This document shows, in pieces, positions 1-5,478 of a stretch of DNA of 6,254 nucleotides. This DNA comes from Bacillota bacterium. Lineage in GTDB: Bacteria > Bacillota > Clostridia > Lachnospirales > Anaerotignaceae. Location of the stretch: NCBI GenBank assembly GCA_017547125.1, contig JAFYQL010000184.1, forward strand, positions 1 to 6,254. Reading direction: 5' to 3'. Within the stretch, counting starts at the first letter, position 1. Each line of letters starts with the position of its first letter. The translations under genes and the position numbers were made by a program. The notes below the pieces were generated by a model. It was not told the DNA's origin. It searched no databases and saw only the letters and a program-made list of their open reading frames with translations.

Positions 1-1
1 A

Positions 2-460
2 ACTTGCAACAACGTATCACGTTATGATGGTGTTAAGTTTGGCCACAGAGCAAAAGAATATAAAAACATTGACGAATTATATGTAAACTCAAGAACAGAA
101 GGCTTTAACTTCCTTACAAAAGCAGTTATCCTTTATGGTTCAGACGTATTATCTAAAAACCGTTACAGCGACTGCTACGGCAAAGCTCTCAGAGTTCGCC
201 GTGTTGTAGCTGAAAAAATGGCGGAAGTATTTGAAAAATATGATGCAGTTCTTACTCCTGTATGCAGTAAGAGTGAATATGCACCATACGAAATTGAAAA
301 TGCTTTCGGAAAGGTATTTGAAGAAAGTGTATTTACTGCAGCGGCAAGCCTTATCGGTACTCCAGCCCTTGTAACAGGCGGTGTACAGCTTATGGGCAAA
401 GCATTCGGCGAAAGCACACTTCTCAGCCTTGCCGGCAGTGTTGAAAGGGCAGGTGAATGA
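2..460 (+). CDS. gatA: Glutamyl-tRNA(Gln)/aspartyl-tRNA(Asn) amidotransferase subunit A, C-terminal part (5' end outside window)
   Basis: This is the last 152 codons of an amidase-signature protein; the reading frame is open from base 2 and ends at TGA 458-460. GatA is the glutaminase subunit of GatCAB, which releases ammonia from glutamine for amidation of mischarged Glu-tRNA(Gln) in the cytoplasm. The visible part carries the usual C-terminal GatA landmarks: SRYDGVKFGHRA near the start, ELYVNSRTEGF, then YGSDVLS...YSDCYGKALRVR, and the terminal VQLMGKAFGESTLL block. The Ser-Ser-Lys catalytic triad and most of the amidase domain lie upstream of the window. Family members are usually about 480-490 residues, so roughly two thirds is missing. 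The segment that normally reads like P-x-G...GLPIGLQ before the last helix is shortened here (GTPALVTGGVQLMGK). The identity is secured by direct coupling to gatB, whose start lies within a few bases of this stop. Confidence 0.9.
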   Translation, partial: TCNNVSRYDGVKFGHRAKEYKNIDELYVNSRTEGFNFLTKAVILYGSDVLSKNRYSDCYGKALRVRRVVAEKMAEVFEKYDAVLTPVCSKSEYAPYEIENAFGKVFEESVFTAAASLIGTPALVTGGVQLMGKAFGESTLLSLAGSVERAGE

Positions 461-462
461 TT

Positions 463-1887
463 ATGAAATATGAACTCGTTATTGGTCTTGAAACTCACGT
501 AGAGCTTAATACAAATTCAAAGATTTTCTGTTCATGCGGCGGTCATTCAGCTGCAAATGAGCCTAACGACTGTGTATGCCCTGCCTGCAGCGGTATGCCG
601 GGTATGCTCCCTGTAATGAACAAAAGAGTAGTTGAACTTGCAGTTACAGCAGGTCTTATGCTCAACTGCGAAATCAGCAGATATACAACATTTGATAAAA
701 AGAACTATTACTATCCTGACCTTCCTTGTGCATACCAGATTACACAGCTTAATCACCCAATCTGTACAAACGGTATTGTTCACCTTAAAACATCTGAAGG
801 TGAAAGAGATGTACGTATCAAACAGATCCACATGGAAGAAGACGCAGGCAAGCTTGTACACGCAGGCAAAGCTTCATACGTAGACTTTAACCGTACAAGC
901 GTACCGCTTATTGAAATTGTTACACAGCCTGACTTCCGCAGTGCAGAAGAAGTACTTGTGTACCTTAACAAGCTTAAATCAATGTTCCGTTCAGGCGGTA
1001 TTTCAGAATGTGAAGAAGGCGCTATGCGTTGCGACGTAAACATTTCTGTAAGACCTGAAGGCAGTGAAGAATTCGGTGTTCGTTCAGAAATCAAAAATAT
1101 GTCTTCATTTGAAGCTATTGAAAGAGCTATCCGTTATGAAGCACAGAGACATATGGATGCTCTTGAATTTGAAACAGAAGAACTTGTTCAGGAAACAAGA
1201 CGTTTTGATGACGTAAGCGGCAAAACATTTGCTATGCGTAACAAAGAAACAGAAGCTGACTACCGTTACTTCCCAGATGCAAACCTTATGCCTATTATCA
1301 TTGATGATGAATGGCTTGAACAGATTAAGGCAGCAAAACCTGAAGCGGTTGATGAAAAGGCTGAAGCCTACAGAGAAGCAGGTATTTCAGAAAAAGAAAT
1401 CGATATGCTTATCCATAACCATACTGTAAGCAAGCTTCTTGATGATGTTGTTGCTATGGGTTGTGACGCTAAAAATACTGCAGGCTGGATTCTTACAGAC
1501 TGTGTTGGTATTCTTCGTAAGAGCGGCAAAGTTCTTGGTGACCTTGAAATTACTGCAGAAGATCTTGCTGCAATTATCAAAATGGTTGATAGCGGTGACA
1601 TTAACAGACCAAGCGGCAGAAAGATTCTTGCTGCAGTACTTGAAGAAGGTGCTGATCCTGTTAAGTACTGCAAAGAAAACGGTCTTGACAGTAAGGTTGA
1701 TACTGCTACAATCGAAGCAATTATGGACAGAATCTTCAGCGAAAATGCTCAGGCAATTGCTGACTACAAAAACGGTAAGGTTAAGGCTAAACAGTCTTTA
1801 TTCGGTGCTTGTATGAAAGAACTTAAAAATACAGGTGACACTGCCGTTATAAGAGAACTTCTTGAAAAGAAATTAGAAAATATTTAA
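463..1887 (+). CDS. gatB: Aspartyl/glutamyl-tRNA amidotransferase subunit B
   Basis: GatB binds the mischarged tRNA and transfers ammonia from GatA to Glu-tRNA(Gln) or Asp-tRNA(Asn). The product is 474 residues from this start, the normal family length. It opens with the canonical YELVIGLETHVEL, followed by Cys23-x-Cys25 and Cys39-x-x-Cys42, the zinc-site pattern found in many but not all GatB proteins. The kinase-like cradle motifs follow: KKNYYYPDLPCAYQI, HMEEDAGKLVH, VDFNRTSVPLIEIV, CDVNISVRP, EIKNMSSFEAI and ETEADYRYFPD. The last 150 or so residues form the helical GatB/YqeY tail domain. Two in-frame starts exist: ATG 457, giving a 4-base ATGA overlap with the gatA stop, and ATG 463. I favour 463 because AGGTGA (451-456) sits 6 bases before it and homologues typically begin M-x-Y/F-E; GAAAGGG (443-449) could serve 457. 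Translation is coupled to gatA either way. The gene is intact and followed by a terminator. Confidence 0.97.
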   Translation: MKYELVIGLETHVELNTNSKIFCSCGGHSAANEPNDCVCPACSGMPGMLPVMNKRVVELAVTAGLMLNCEISRYTTFDKKNYYYPDLPCAYQITQLNHPICTNGIVHLKTSEGERDVRIKQIHMEEDAGKLVHAGKASYVDFNRTSVPLIEIVTQPDFRSAEEVLVYLNKLKSMFRSGGISECEEGAMRCDVNISVRPEGSEEFGVRSEIKNMSSFEAIERAIRYEAQRHMDALEFETEELVQETRRFDDVSGKTFAMRNKETEADYRYFPDANLMPIIIDDEWLEQIKAAKPEAVDEKAEAYREAGISEKEIDMLIHNHTVSKLLDDVVAMGCDAKNTAGWILTDCVGILRKSGKVLGDLEITAEDLAAIIKMVDSGDINRPSGRKILAAVLEEGADPVKYCKENGLDSKVDTATIEAIMDRIFSENAQAIADYKNGKVKAKQSLFGACMKELKNTGDTAVIRELLEKKLENI

Positions 1888-1891
1888 TTAG

Positions 1892-1920
1892 AAAGCCCCG
1901 ATGTATGTCGGGGCTTTTTT
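1892..1920 (+). terminator. Intrinsic terminator of the gat operon
   Basis: AAAGCCCCGA (1892-1901) pairs perfectly with TCGGGGCTTT (1908-1917) around a 6-base loop TGTATG, giving a 10-bp GC-rich stem. The T-run at 1915-1920 follows at once, and a second T-rich stretch lies at 1924-1930. It begins 4 bases after the gatB stop codon, so it ends the gatA-gatB transcript and separates it from the regulator gene. Confidence 0.95.
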
Positions 1921-1987
1921 GTATCTTTTTCATTAAAAACAGACCTGATTTTAGTTCAAAACATGAAGTGTTATTGGTGAACGAATA

Positions 1988-1996
1988 TGCTATAAT
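1988..1996 (+). promoter_or_regulatory. Extended -10 housekeeping promoter for the sigma-54 activator gene
   Basis: TG-C-TATAAT: the hexamer at 1991-1996 is a perfect -10 box with an extended-10 TG at 1988-1989. No good -35 box stands at the right distance (TGTTAT at 1969-1974 with a 16-bp spacer is the best), which fits an extended -10 promoter. Transcription would start near 2003, giving a leader of about 47 bases before the GTG start at 2050. Confidence 0.72.
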
Positions 1997-2005
1997 GGTG
2001 TAAAG

Positions 2006-2023
2006 TGTAAACTTTTGCTGACA
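2006..2023 (+). promoter_or_regulatory. Putative autoregulatory operator of the sigma-54 activator
   Basis: TGTAAACTTTTGCTGACA is an imperfect palindrome, TGTAA-N8-TGACA, with one change from TGTAA-N8-TTACA. It shares the TGTAAA-N-TTTT-N-C core with the three sites at 3541-3558 (bottom strand), 3560-3577 and 3642-3659. It begins just downstream of the expected transcription start of the regulator gene, where a bound protein would hinder initiation or clearance. A further TGTAAA half-site lies at 1999-2004. Binding by the regulator itself is inferred from the shared motif. Confidence 0.6.
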
Positions 2024-2036
2024 GTATTAAATCGCA

Positions 2037-2044
2037 AGGGAGGG
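2037..2044 (+). promoter_or_regulatory. Ribosome binding site that fixes a GTG start
   Basis: AGGGAGGG lies upstream of GTG 2050, with GGAGG (2039-2043) 6 bases before it. An overlapping ATG at 2048 is in another frame and reaches a stop after about 15 codons. The frame of the long protein therefore selects GTG; the first in-frame ATG (2092) has no comparable ribosome binding site. Confidence 0.8.
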
Positions 2045-2049
2045 ATTAT

Positions 2050-3486
2050 GTGTCAGACAAGAAAAATCAGCCTACATACAATAACTTTGATATGACGCTT
2101 GAAGAGTGCCGTCTTGTTTTCGATACGTTGGACAATCTTGTTATTATAGACGAAAACAGCAGAATCAAATATCTTTCTCCTAACATGTACAAGGTTTGCG
2201 AGGCATACAATAAAAAGCCTGTGCCCGACAATGTTGTTGGAAGACATATAAGCGAAATTCATCCGGCAACAAAAATTGTTAATGCTATCAATCCGGGCAA
2301 GTATGATGAAACCTGTTTTTATTTTGCATCGGATGTTACAAATATAGCCCGAATTAAAAATCTTTATAAGGACGGCAAACTTGTAGGTGCTATCGACTAC
2401 GATATATTCACAGATGGACCTGAATTAAAAGAATTCCTTGATAAAGTAATGGAATATTCACAGAAGGGCTTTATCAATCTTCAGGATACTTTCCAGAGTA
2501 TGTATGAAACAAGCAAGAAACAGCAGGCAATCAAGTACTGCGTTACAGATATCATAGGAACAAGCCAGGCTATCCGAAGCCTTCGCATGCAGATAGGAAA
2601 AATCGGGGATTCAAACTCTACGGTTCTTATCACAGGTAAAACTGGCTGCGGTAAGGAACTTGTTGCACATTCAATACATAACTTAAGCCTTCGCTGTAAA
2701 TATCCTATGATTGAAATAAACTGTGCGGCTATCCCTGAATCACTTGTTGAAAGTGAACTTTTTGGATATGAAGAAGGCTCATTCACAGGTGCAAAACGCG
2801 GAGGAAAAATAGGTAAATTTGAAATGGCCGACAAGAGTACAATTTTTCTTGATGAGGTTGACCAGTTGCCATATCATATTCAGCCGAAACTTCTCCGTGT
2901 TCTTCAGGAAAGAGAGGTTACACGTATCGGCGGCGAAACAAAGCCTGTTGACATACGAGTTATTGCCGCAACAAACAAAGACCTTTGGCAGATGGTACTT
3001 GACGGAAAGTTCAGAGAAGACCTCTATTACCGTCTTAATGTAGTTGAAGTAAATATCCCTTCTCTTGTGGAAAGAAAAGAAGATATTCCTATGCTTGCAA
3101 ACTACCATCTTAAAAAGCTTAACGTACGTATGGCGAAAAATGTTCATAGTATTTCAGAAGAAGTAATGAATCTTTTTATGAACTACGATTGGCCGGGTAA
3201 TGTACGAGAGCTTAACAATATTCTTGAGCATGCCATGAATCTTTGTATGGAGGATACTCTTAAACTGGAGCATCTAGGAAGCTTTGTTTCAAGAGTGCTT
3301 AAGAACAACGTTGAACTTGATCTTTCTGCTGAATCGCCTTTGGAAGAGGTAAGAAGCCAGGCTGAAGCTGAGGCAATCAAAAAGACTCTGGAGCTTACAA
3401 AAGGCAACAGAAGTATGGCAGCAAAGGTGCTTAAGATATCAAGAACGGCGTTATATGACAAGATGCTTAAGTATAATATACAATAA
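2050..3486 (+). CDS. PAS domain-containing sigma-54-dependent transcriptional activator (enhancer-binding protein)
   Basis: This 478-residue cytoplasmic activator should remodel sigma-54 RNA polymerase at -24/-12 promoters by ATP hydrolysis. Residues about 17-120 look like a PAS sensor (LDNLVIIDENSRIKYLSPNM), followed by a helical linker to about 165. The AAA+ domain begins at DIIGTSQAI (167-175) and carries Walker A GKTGCGKE (196-203), the sigma-54 contact loop as GSFTGA (243-248; the commonest form is GAFTGA), Walker B TIFLDEVD (264-271, Asp268-Glu269), sensor I AATN (307-310), the arginine-finger region FREDLYYRLN (321-330) and sensor II WPGNVREL (381-388). Residues about 435-478 form a Fis-type helix-turn-helix (KGNRSMAAKVLKISRTALYDKM). 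There is no receiver domain, so control is probably by ligand, redox state or another signal at the PAS domain rather than phosphorylation. The gene lies directly upstream of a sigma-54 promoter and its operon, the obvious target. The signal cannot be read from sequence. No convincing terminator follows it. Confidence 0.96.
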   Translation: MSDKKNQPTYNNFDMTLEECRLVFDTLDNLVIIDENSRIKYLSPNMYKVCEAYNKKPVPDNVVGRHISEIHPATKIVNAINPGKYDETCFYFASDVTNIARIKNLYKDGKLVGAIDYDIFTDGPELKEFLDKVMEYSQKGFINLQDTFQSMYETSKKQQAIKYCVTDIIGTSQAIRSLRMQIGKIGDSNSTVLITGKTGCGKELVAHSIHNLSLRCKYPMIEINCAAIPESLVESELFGYEEGSFTGAKRGGKIGKFEMADKSTIFLDEVDQLPYHIQPKLLRVLQEREVTRIGGETKPVDIRVIAATNKDLWQMVLDGKFREDLYYRLNVVEVNIPSLVERKEDIPMLANYHLKKLNVRMAKNVHSISEEVMNLFMNYDWPGNVRELNNILEHAMNLCMEDTLKLEHLGSFVSRVLKNNVELDLSAESPLEEVRSQAEAEAIKKTLELTKGNRSMAAKVLKISRTALYDKMLKYNIQ

Positions 3487-3540
3487 TTGAAAAAACACAC
3501 AAAAATTTTTCTGAAAATAAAATGCTTCACATGCGAATGG

Positions 3541-3577
3541 TGTAAGAAAAATATTACATTGTAAAGTTTTTCTTACA
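3541..3577. promoter_or_regulatory. Tandem activator binding sites (37-bp composite palindrome, putative UAS)
   Basis: Two 18-bp TGTAA-N8-TTACA palindromes stand side by side: TGTAAGAAAAATATTACA (3541-3558) and TGTAAAGTTTTTCTTACA (3560-3577), separated by one base. Their centres are 19 bp apart, just under two helical turns, so bound dimers would lie on nearly the same face. The pair is itself a palindrome centred on T3559: the outer 11-bp arms (3541-3551 and 3567-3577) and the inner TTACA/TGTAA arms match exactly, and only two base pairs fail. The centre is about 190 bp upstream of the predicted sigma-54 start, within the range usual for enhancer-binding proteins. Read as RNA it could fold into a long A/U-rich hairpin, but it lacks a downstream T-run, so a terminator is less likely. 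Confidence 0.8.
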
Positions 3578-3606
3578 GTTGCAAAAATTCATAAAAAACC
3601 CAGTAA

Positions 3607-3619
3607 AATCAAGGGGTTG
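3607..3619 (+). promoter_or_regulatory. IHF-consensus-like sequence between UAS and promoter (DNA-bending site candidate)
   Basis: AATCAAGGGGTTG matches the IHF consensus WATCAANNNNTTR at every fixed position and lies between the distal activator sites and the sigma-54 promoter, where IHF sites are placed in proteobacterial sigma-54 systems. Bacillota generally have HU and no IHF, so the match may be chance or may mark a bend used by HU. Confidence 0.2.
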
Positions 3620-3641
3620 AGAAGGTTTTGACAGAAATGGG

Positions 3642-3659
3642 TGTAAAGTTTTCCGTACA
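3642..3659 (+). promoter_or_regulatory. Promoter-proximal activator binding site (third copy of the motif in this region)
   Basis: TGTAAAGTTTTCCGTACA (TGTAA-N8-GTACA) has one change from the perfect TGTAA-N8-TTACA palindrome. Its first 11 bases are identical to those of the site at 3560-3577. Its centre is about 95 bp upstream of the predicted sigma-54 transcription start and 82 bp (close to 8 helical turns) downstream of the site at 3560-3577. It is probably a second enhancer element for the same activator. Confidence 0.65.
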
Positions 3660-3719
3660 CTCAAAAAAGGAGACTGCCTGGAAACCGCATAAAATAAGGG
3701 TTTCTGCGACGCTTAATTT

Positions 3720-3735
3720 TGGCACGGCTTTTGCT
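3720..3735 (+). promoter_or_regulatory. Sigma-54 (RpoN) -24/-12 promoter
   Basis: TGGCACGGCTTTTGCT matches the sigma-54 consensus TGGCACG-N4-TTGCW at every position. The GG of the -24 element (3721-3722) and the GC of the -12 element (3733-3734) are separated by exactly 10 bases, the spacing sigma-54 requires, and a T-run precedes the -24 element. Transcription should start near 3746, leaving a leader of about 70 bases before the transporter ATG at 3816. A sigma-54 activator gene directly upstream and operator-like palindromes at suitable distances strongly support it. Confidence 0.9.
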
Positions 3736-3815
3736 TTGTATATTATCAAAGGAAAAAGGTATGCGCAGACCGATAACTTTTATTTTACCAACTCAAAAAA
3801 TAAGGAGGGTTTTTT

Positions 3816-5315
3816 ATGAGTAATTTATACGGTTACATAATCCTTGCTGTTTTTGCGGTTCTCTTCATTGGTATTTCTGTTGTAGTATCAAAGAAATTCC
3901 CTATTGAAGGCGTTGACGATTTTGTAACAGCAGGTCGTGGAATTCCAGCGGCGCTTGTAGCAGCCAGCGTTATGGTAAGCTGGGTATGGACAACAACAAT
4001 TATGGGTGCAGCCGAAGCAGGTCTTACATTTGGTATCTCTGGTGGTATCAGCTATGCTTGGGGTAACTCAGTTCCATTCTTCATCTTAATTCCGCTTGTA
4101 CTTCACCTTAGAAAGAAAATGCCAAAATGTACAACTTTCACAGAATTTATTGAGCAGCGTTATAACAGAACTGTTGCCAATATGTTCTTCGTGTTTGGTG
4201 TAGGCGTTATTATTTACGTATTAATCGCTCAGTGTGTAGGTATCGGTACAATTTTCAGCTCAATGTTTGGTATTCCTTATGAAATCGGTGCATCAGTTCC
4301 AATTATCATTGTTGCTATTTACATTTCAAAAGCAGGCTTAAGAGGTTCTCTTTTCAATGACGTAATCCAGTTCTTTATCATTTCAATTATTATGATCATT
4401 TCAGTTCCTCTTATTCTTAAAACATTAGGTGTTGAAAGTATCTATAATGGTATGGTTGACGTAGTAACAAACCCTGCAAATATCAACCATAACCCAGATG
4501 CATTAAATCCACTTGCATCAGGTGGTCTTATGTATGGTTTCACAGCTATCGTAGTAGCATCAGGCCAGGTTCTTCTTGACCAGGGTTACTATTCAAAAGC
4601 TATTGCAACAGCAGACTCAAAACAGTTGTTAAAAGCTTACATCATCGGTACAGTAGTTGCTTGGATGCCTATTCCAATCATCTGCGGTGGCGTATTTGGT
4701 GGTTCAGTTCTTTCAATGGGCGTTGGCGTTGGCAACGGTCTTGAAGGTACATCAGAAGCGGCTCCTTATATCATGAGCTTCATCTATGGCGGCGGTCTTG
4801 GCGCTATTATGTTTGTACTTATGGTATTTATGGCTGGTATGACAACAGGCGGCGGATGTCTTGCAGGTATCCAGGCGCTCTTCACAACAGACTTCTACAA
4901 GAAATTTGTTAACAAAACAGCAACAGAAGAACAGACAATGAGATTTGGCCGTATTGTAACTTTCATAGTTGCAATTGCAGTTATTATCATTTCTATCCTT
5001 CTTAAAGGCAGATCACTTCTTATGATGGACATCTTCAGCGGTATTCTCTTTGCTGCACCTACAAGCTCACTTATTGCAGGTATGGTTACAAAGAGAACAA
5101 CTCCAAAGATTGCAATCATTTCAATGATTCTTGGTCTTGCAGCTGGTTTAACAGCATTCTTCGTAATTCCAAACGACGATATCAACTGGTTCGTTGGCAA
5201 CATTCTTGCATTAGTACTTCCTGCAGTGATTGTTATTGTTGGTTCTCTTACAAGCAAGTACGAATTTGATTTCGACAAACTTGCTAAATATGAACCAGAC
5301 CACGAAGTTAAATAA
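3816..5315 (+). CDS. Sodium:solute symporter family (SSS) transporter, Dur3-like
   Basis: This 499-residue inner-membrane protein has about 13 hydrophobic spans, starting at residues 4-24 and ending near 456-478, with a short charged cytoplasmic-type tail (KYEFDFDKLAKYEPDHEVK). SSS-family features include the early GRGIPAALVAASVMVSWVWTTT region (40-61), GGISYAWGNSVPFFI (76-90), the loop RKKMPKCTTFTEFIEQRYN (99-117), SKAGLRGSLFNDVIQ (171-185) and DQGYYSKAIATAD (255-267). The last of these and the following WMPIPIICGG and MVFMAGMTTGGGCLAGIQALFTTDFY blocks resemble the urea-transporter (Dur3) branch more than proline or pantothenate symporters. Family knowledge gives Na+- or H+-driven uptake; the substrate is unproven, though the hydrolase downstream points to an amide, urea-like or carbamoyl compound. 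ATG 3816 has AAGGAGGG 6 bases upstream. It is first in the sigma-54 operon, and the microprotein gene starts 16 bases after its stop. Confidence 0.92.
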   Translation: MSNLYGYIILAVFAVLFIGISVVVSKKFPIEGVDDFVTAGRGIPAALVAASVMVSWVWTTTIMGAAEAGLTFGISGGISYAWGNSVPFFILIPLVLHLRKKMPKCTTFTEFIEQRYNRTVANMFFVFGVGVIIYVLIAQCVGIGTIFSSMFGIPYEIGASVPIIIVAIYISKAGLRGSLFNDVIQFFIISIIMIISVPLILKTLGVESIYNGMVDVVTNPANINHNPDALNPLASGGLMYGFTAIVVASGQVLLDQGYYSKAIATADSKQLLKAYIIGTVVAWMPIPIICGGVFGGSVLSMGVGVGNGLEGTSEAAPYIMSFIYGGGLGAIMFVLMVFMAGMTTGGGCLAGIQALFTTDFYKKFVNKTATEEQTMRFGRIVTFIVAIAVIIISILLKGRSLLMMDIFSGILFAAPTSSLIAGMVTKRTTPKIAIISMILGLAAGLTAFFVIPNDDINWFVGNILALVLPAVIVIVGSLTSKYEFDFDKLAKYEPDHEVK

Positions 5316-5331
5316 TTAAGGGGGTATATTT

Positions 5332-5457
5332 ATGATGATTAGTCAGGGCGCATTAGGATTTATACTCTGGGGAGCTTATATTTGGTTTGTTGTAGGTGTT
5401 GTACTTATCGCTATACCTGCAATCAAAGAAATAGCAGGTCTTATATTCAAAAAATAA
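5332..5457 (+). CDS. 41-residue single-span membrane microprotein, possible transporter small subunit
   Basis: I do not recognise this protein. The frame MMISQGALGFILWGAYIWFVV... has one hydrophobic span at about residues 7-30, rich in Gly, Trp and aromatic residues, and a short tail with Lys32, Glu33, Lys40 and Lys41, suggesting the C-terminus faces the cytoplasm. AAGGGGG (5318-5324) stands 7 bases before ATG 5332; a second ATG follows at 5335. The gene sits between transporter and hydrolase with gaps of 16 and 21 bases, so it should be co-transcribed and translated. Several secondary transporters have tiny membrane partners encoded next door (MetS with MetP in the NSS family, YhdT with PanF, and DUF4212-type small subunits in the SSS family). 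This protein is shorter than the DUF4212 type and could play a similar role, but that is inference from position and shape only. Its small size makes it easy to miss in automatic annotation. Confidence 0.8.
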   Translation: MMISQGALGFILWGAYIWFVVGVVLIAIPAIKEIAGLIFKK

Positions 5458-5478
5458 AATTTGAAGAGGGTGACAAAA

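Larger units (their letters stand above)
3487..3815. other. 329-bp regulatory intergenic region between activator and transporter
   Basis: No convincing gene is present. The region holds, in order, an AT-rich stretch after the activator stop with no good terminator, the tandem palindromes at 3541-3577, an IHF-consensus match at 3607-3619, a third operator-like site at 3642-3659, a small inverted repeat (GAAACC 3681-3686 with GGTTTC 3699-3704), the sigma-54 promoter at 3720-3735 and a transcribed leader from about 3746. The leader ends in the strong ribosome binding site AAGGAGGG (3802-3809), 6 bases before the transporter ATG. The layout is that of an enhancer-dependent promoter: upstream activator sites, an intervening looping segment, then -24/-12. 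Confidence 0.8.

Noticed and set aside
780..1094. Minus-strand open frame within gatB
   Set aside because: A shadow of the conserved gatB reading frame, with low-complexity Ser/Leu-rich translation.
3526..3537. Imperfect palindrome TTCACATGCGAA
   Set aside because: Short, two mismatches, no second copy found and no relation to the shared operator motif.
3597..3618. Possible hairpin AACCC...GGGTT as terminator of the activator gene
   Set aside because: Only 5 bp of stem with a 12-base loop and no T-run after it.
3628..3633. TTGACA, a perfect -35 hexamer
   Set aside because: No -10-like hexamer follows at 16-18 bp (the sequence there is TTCCGT), so a sigma-A promoter is not supported.
3681..3704. 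Inverted repeat GAAACC...GGTTTC with 12-base loop
   Set aside because: A 6-bp stem with no T-run, upstream of the predicted transcription start; it does not match the TGTAA motif and could arise by chance.
3628..3819. 63-codon open frame (TTG start) on the + strand before the transporter
   Set aside because: It needs a rare TTG start without a well-spaced ribosome binding site, its product resembles nothing I know, and it spans the third operator, the sigma-54 promoter and the transporter's ribosome binding site. It is better explained as regulatory DNA.
4895..5278. 127-codon open frame on the - strand inside the transporter gene
   Set aside because: It is antisense to a well-supported SSS transporter and mirrors its codon pattern; no ribosome binding site or recognisable domain.
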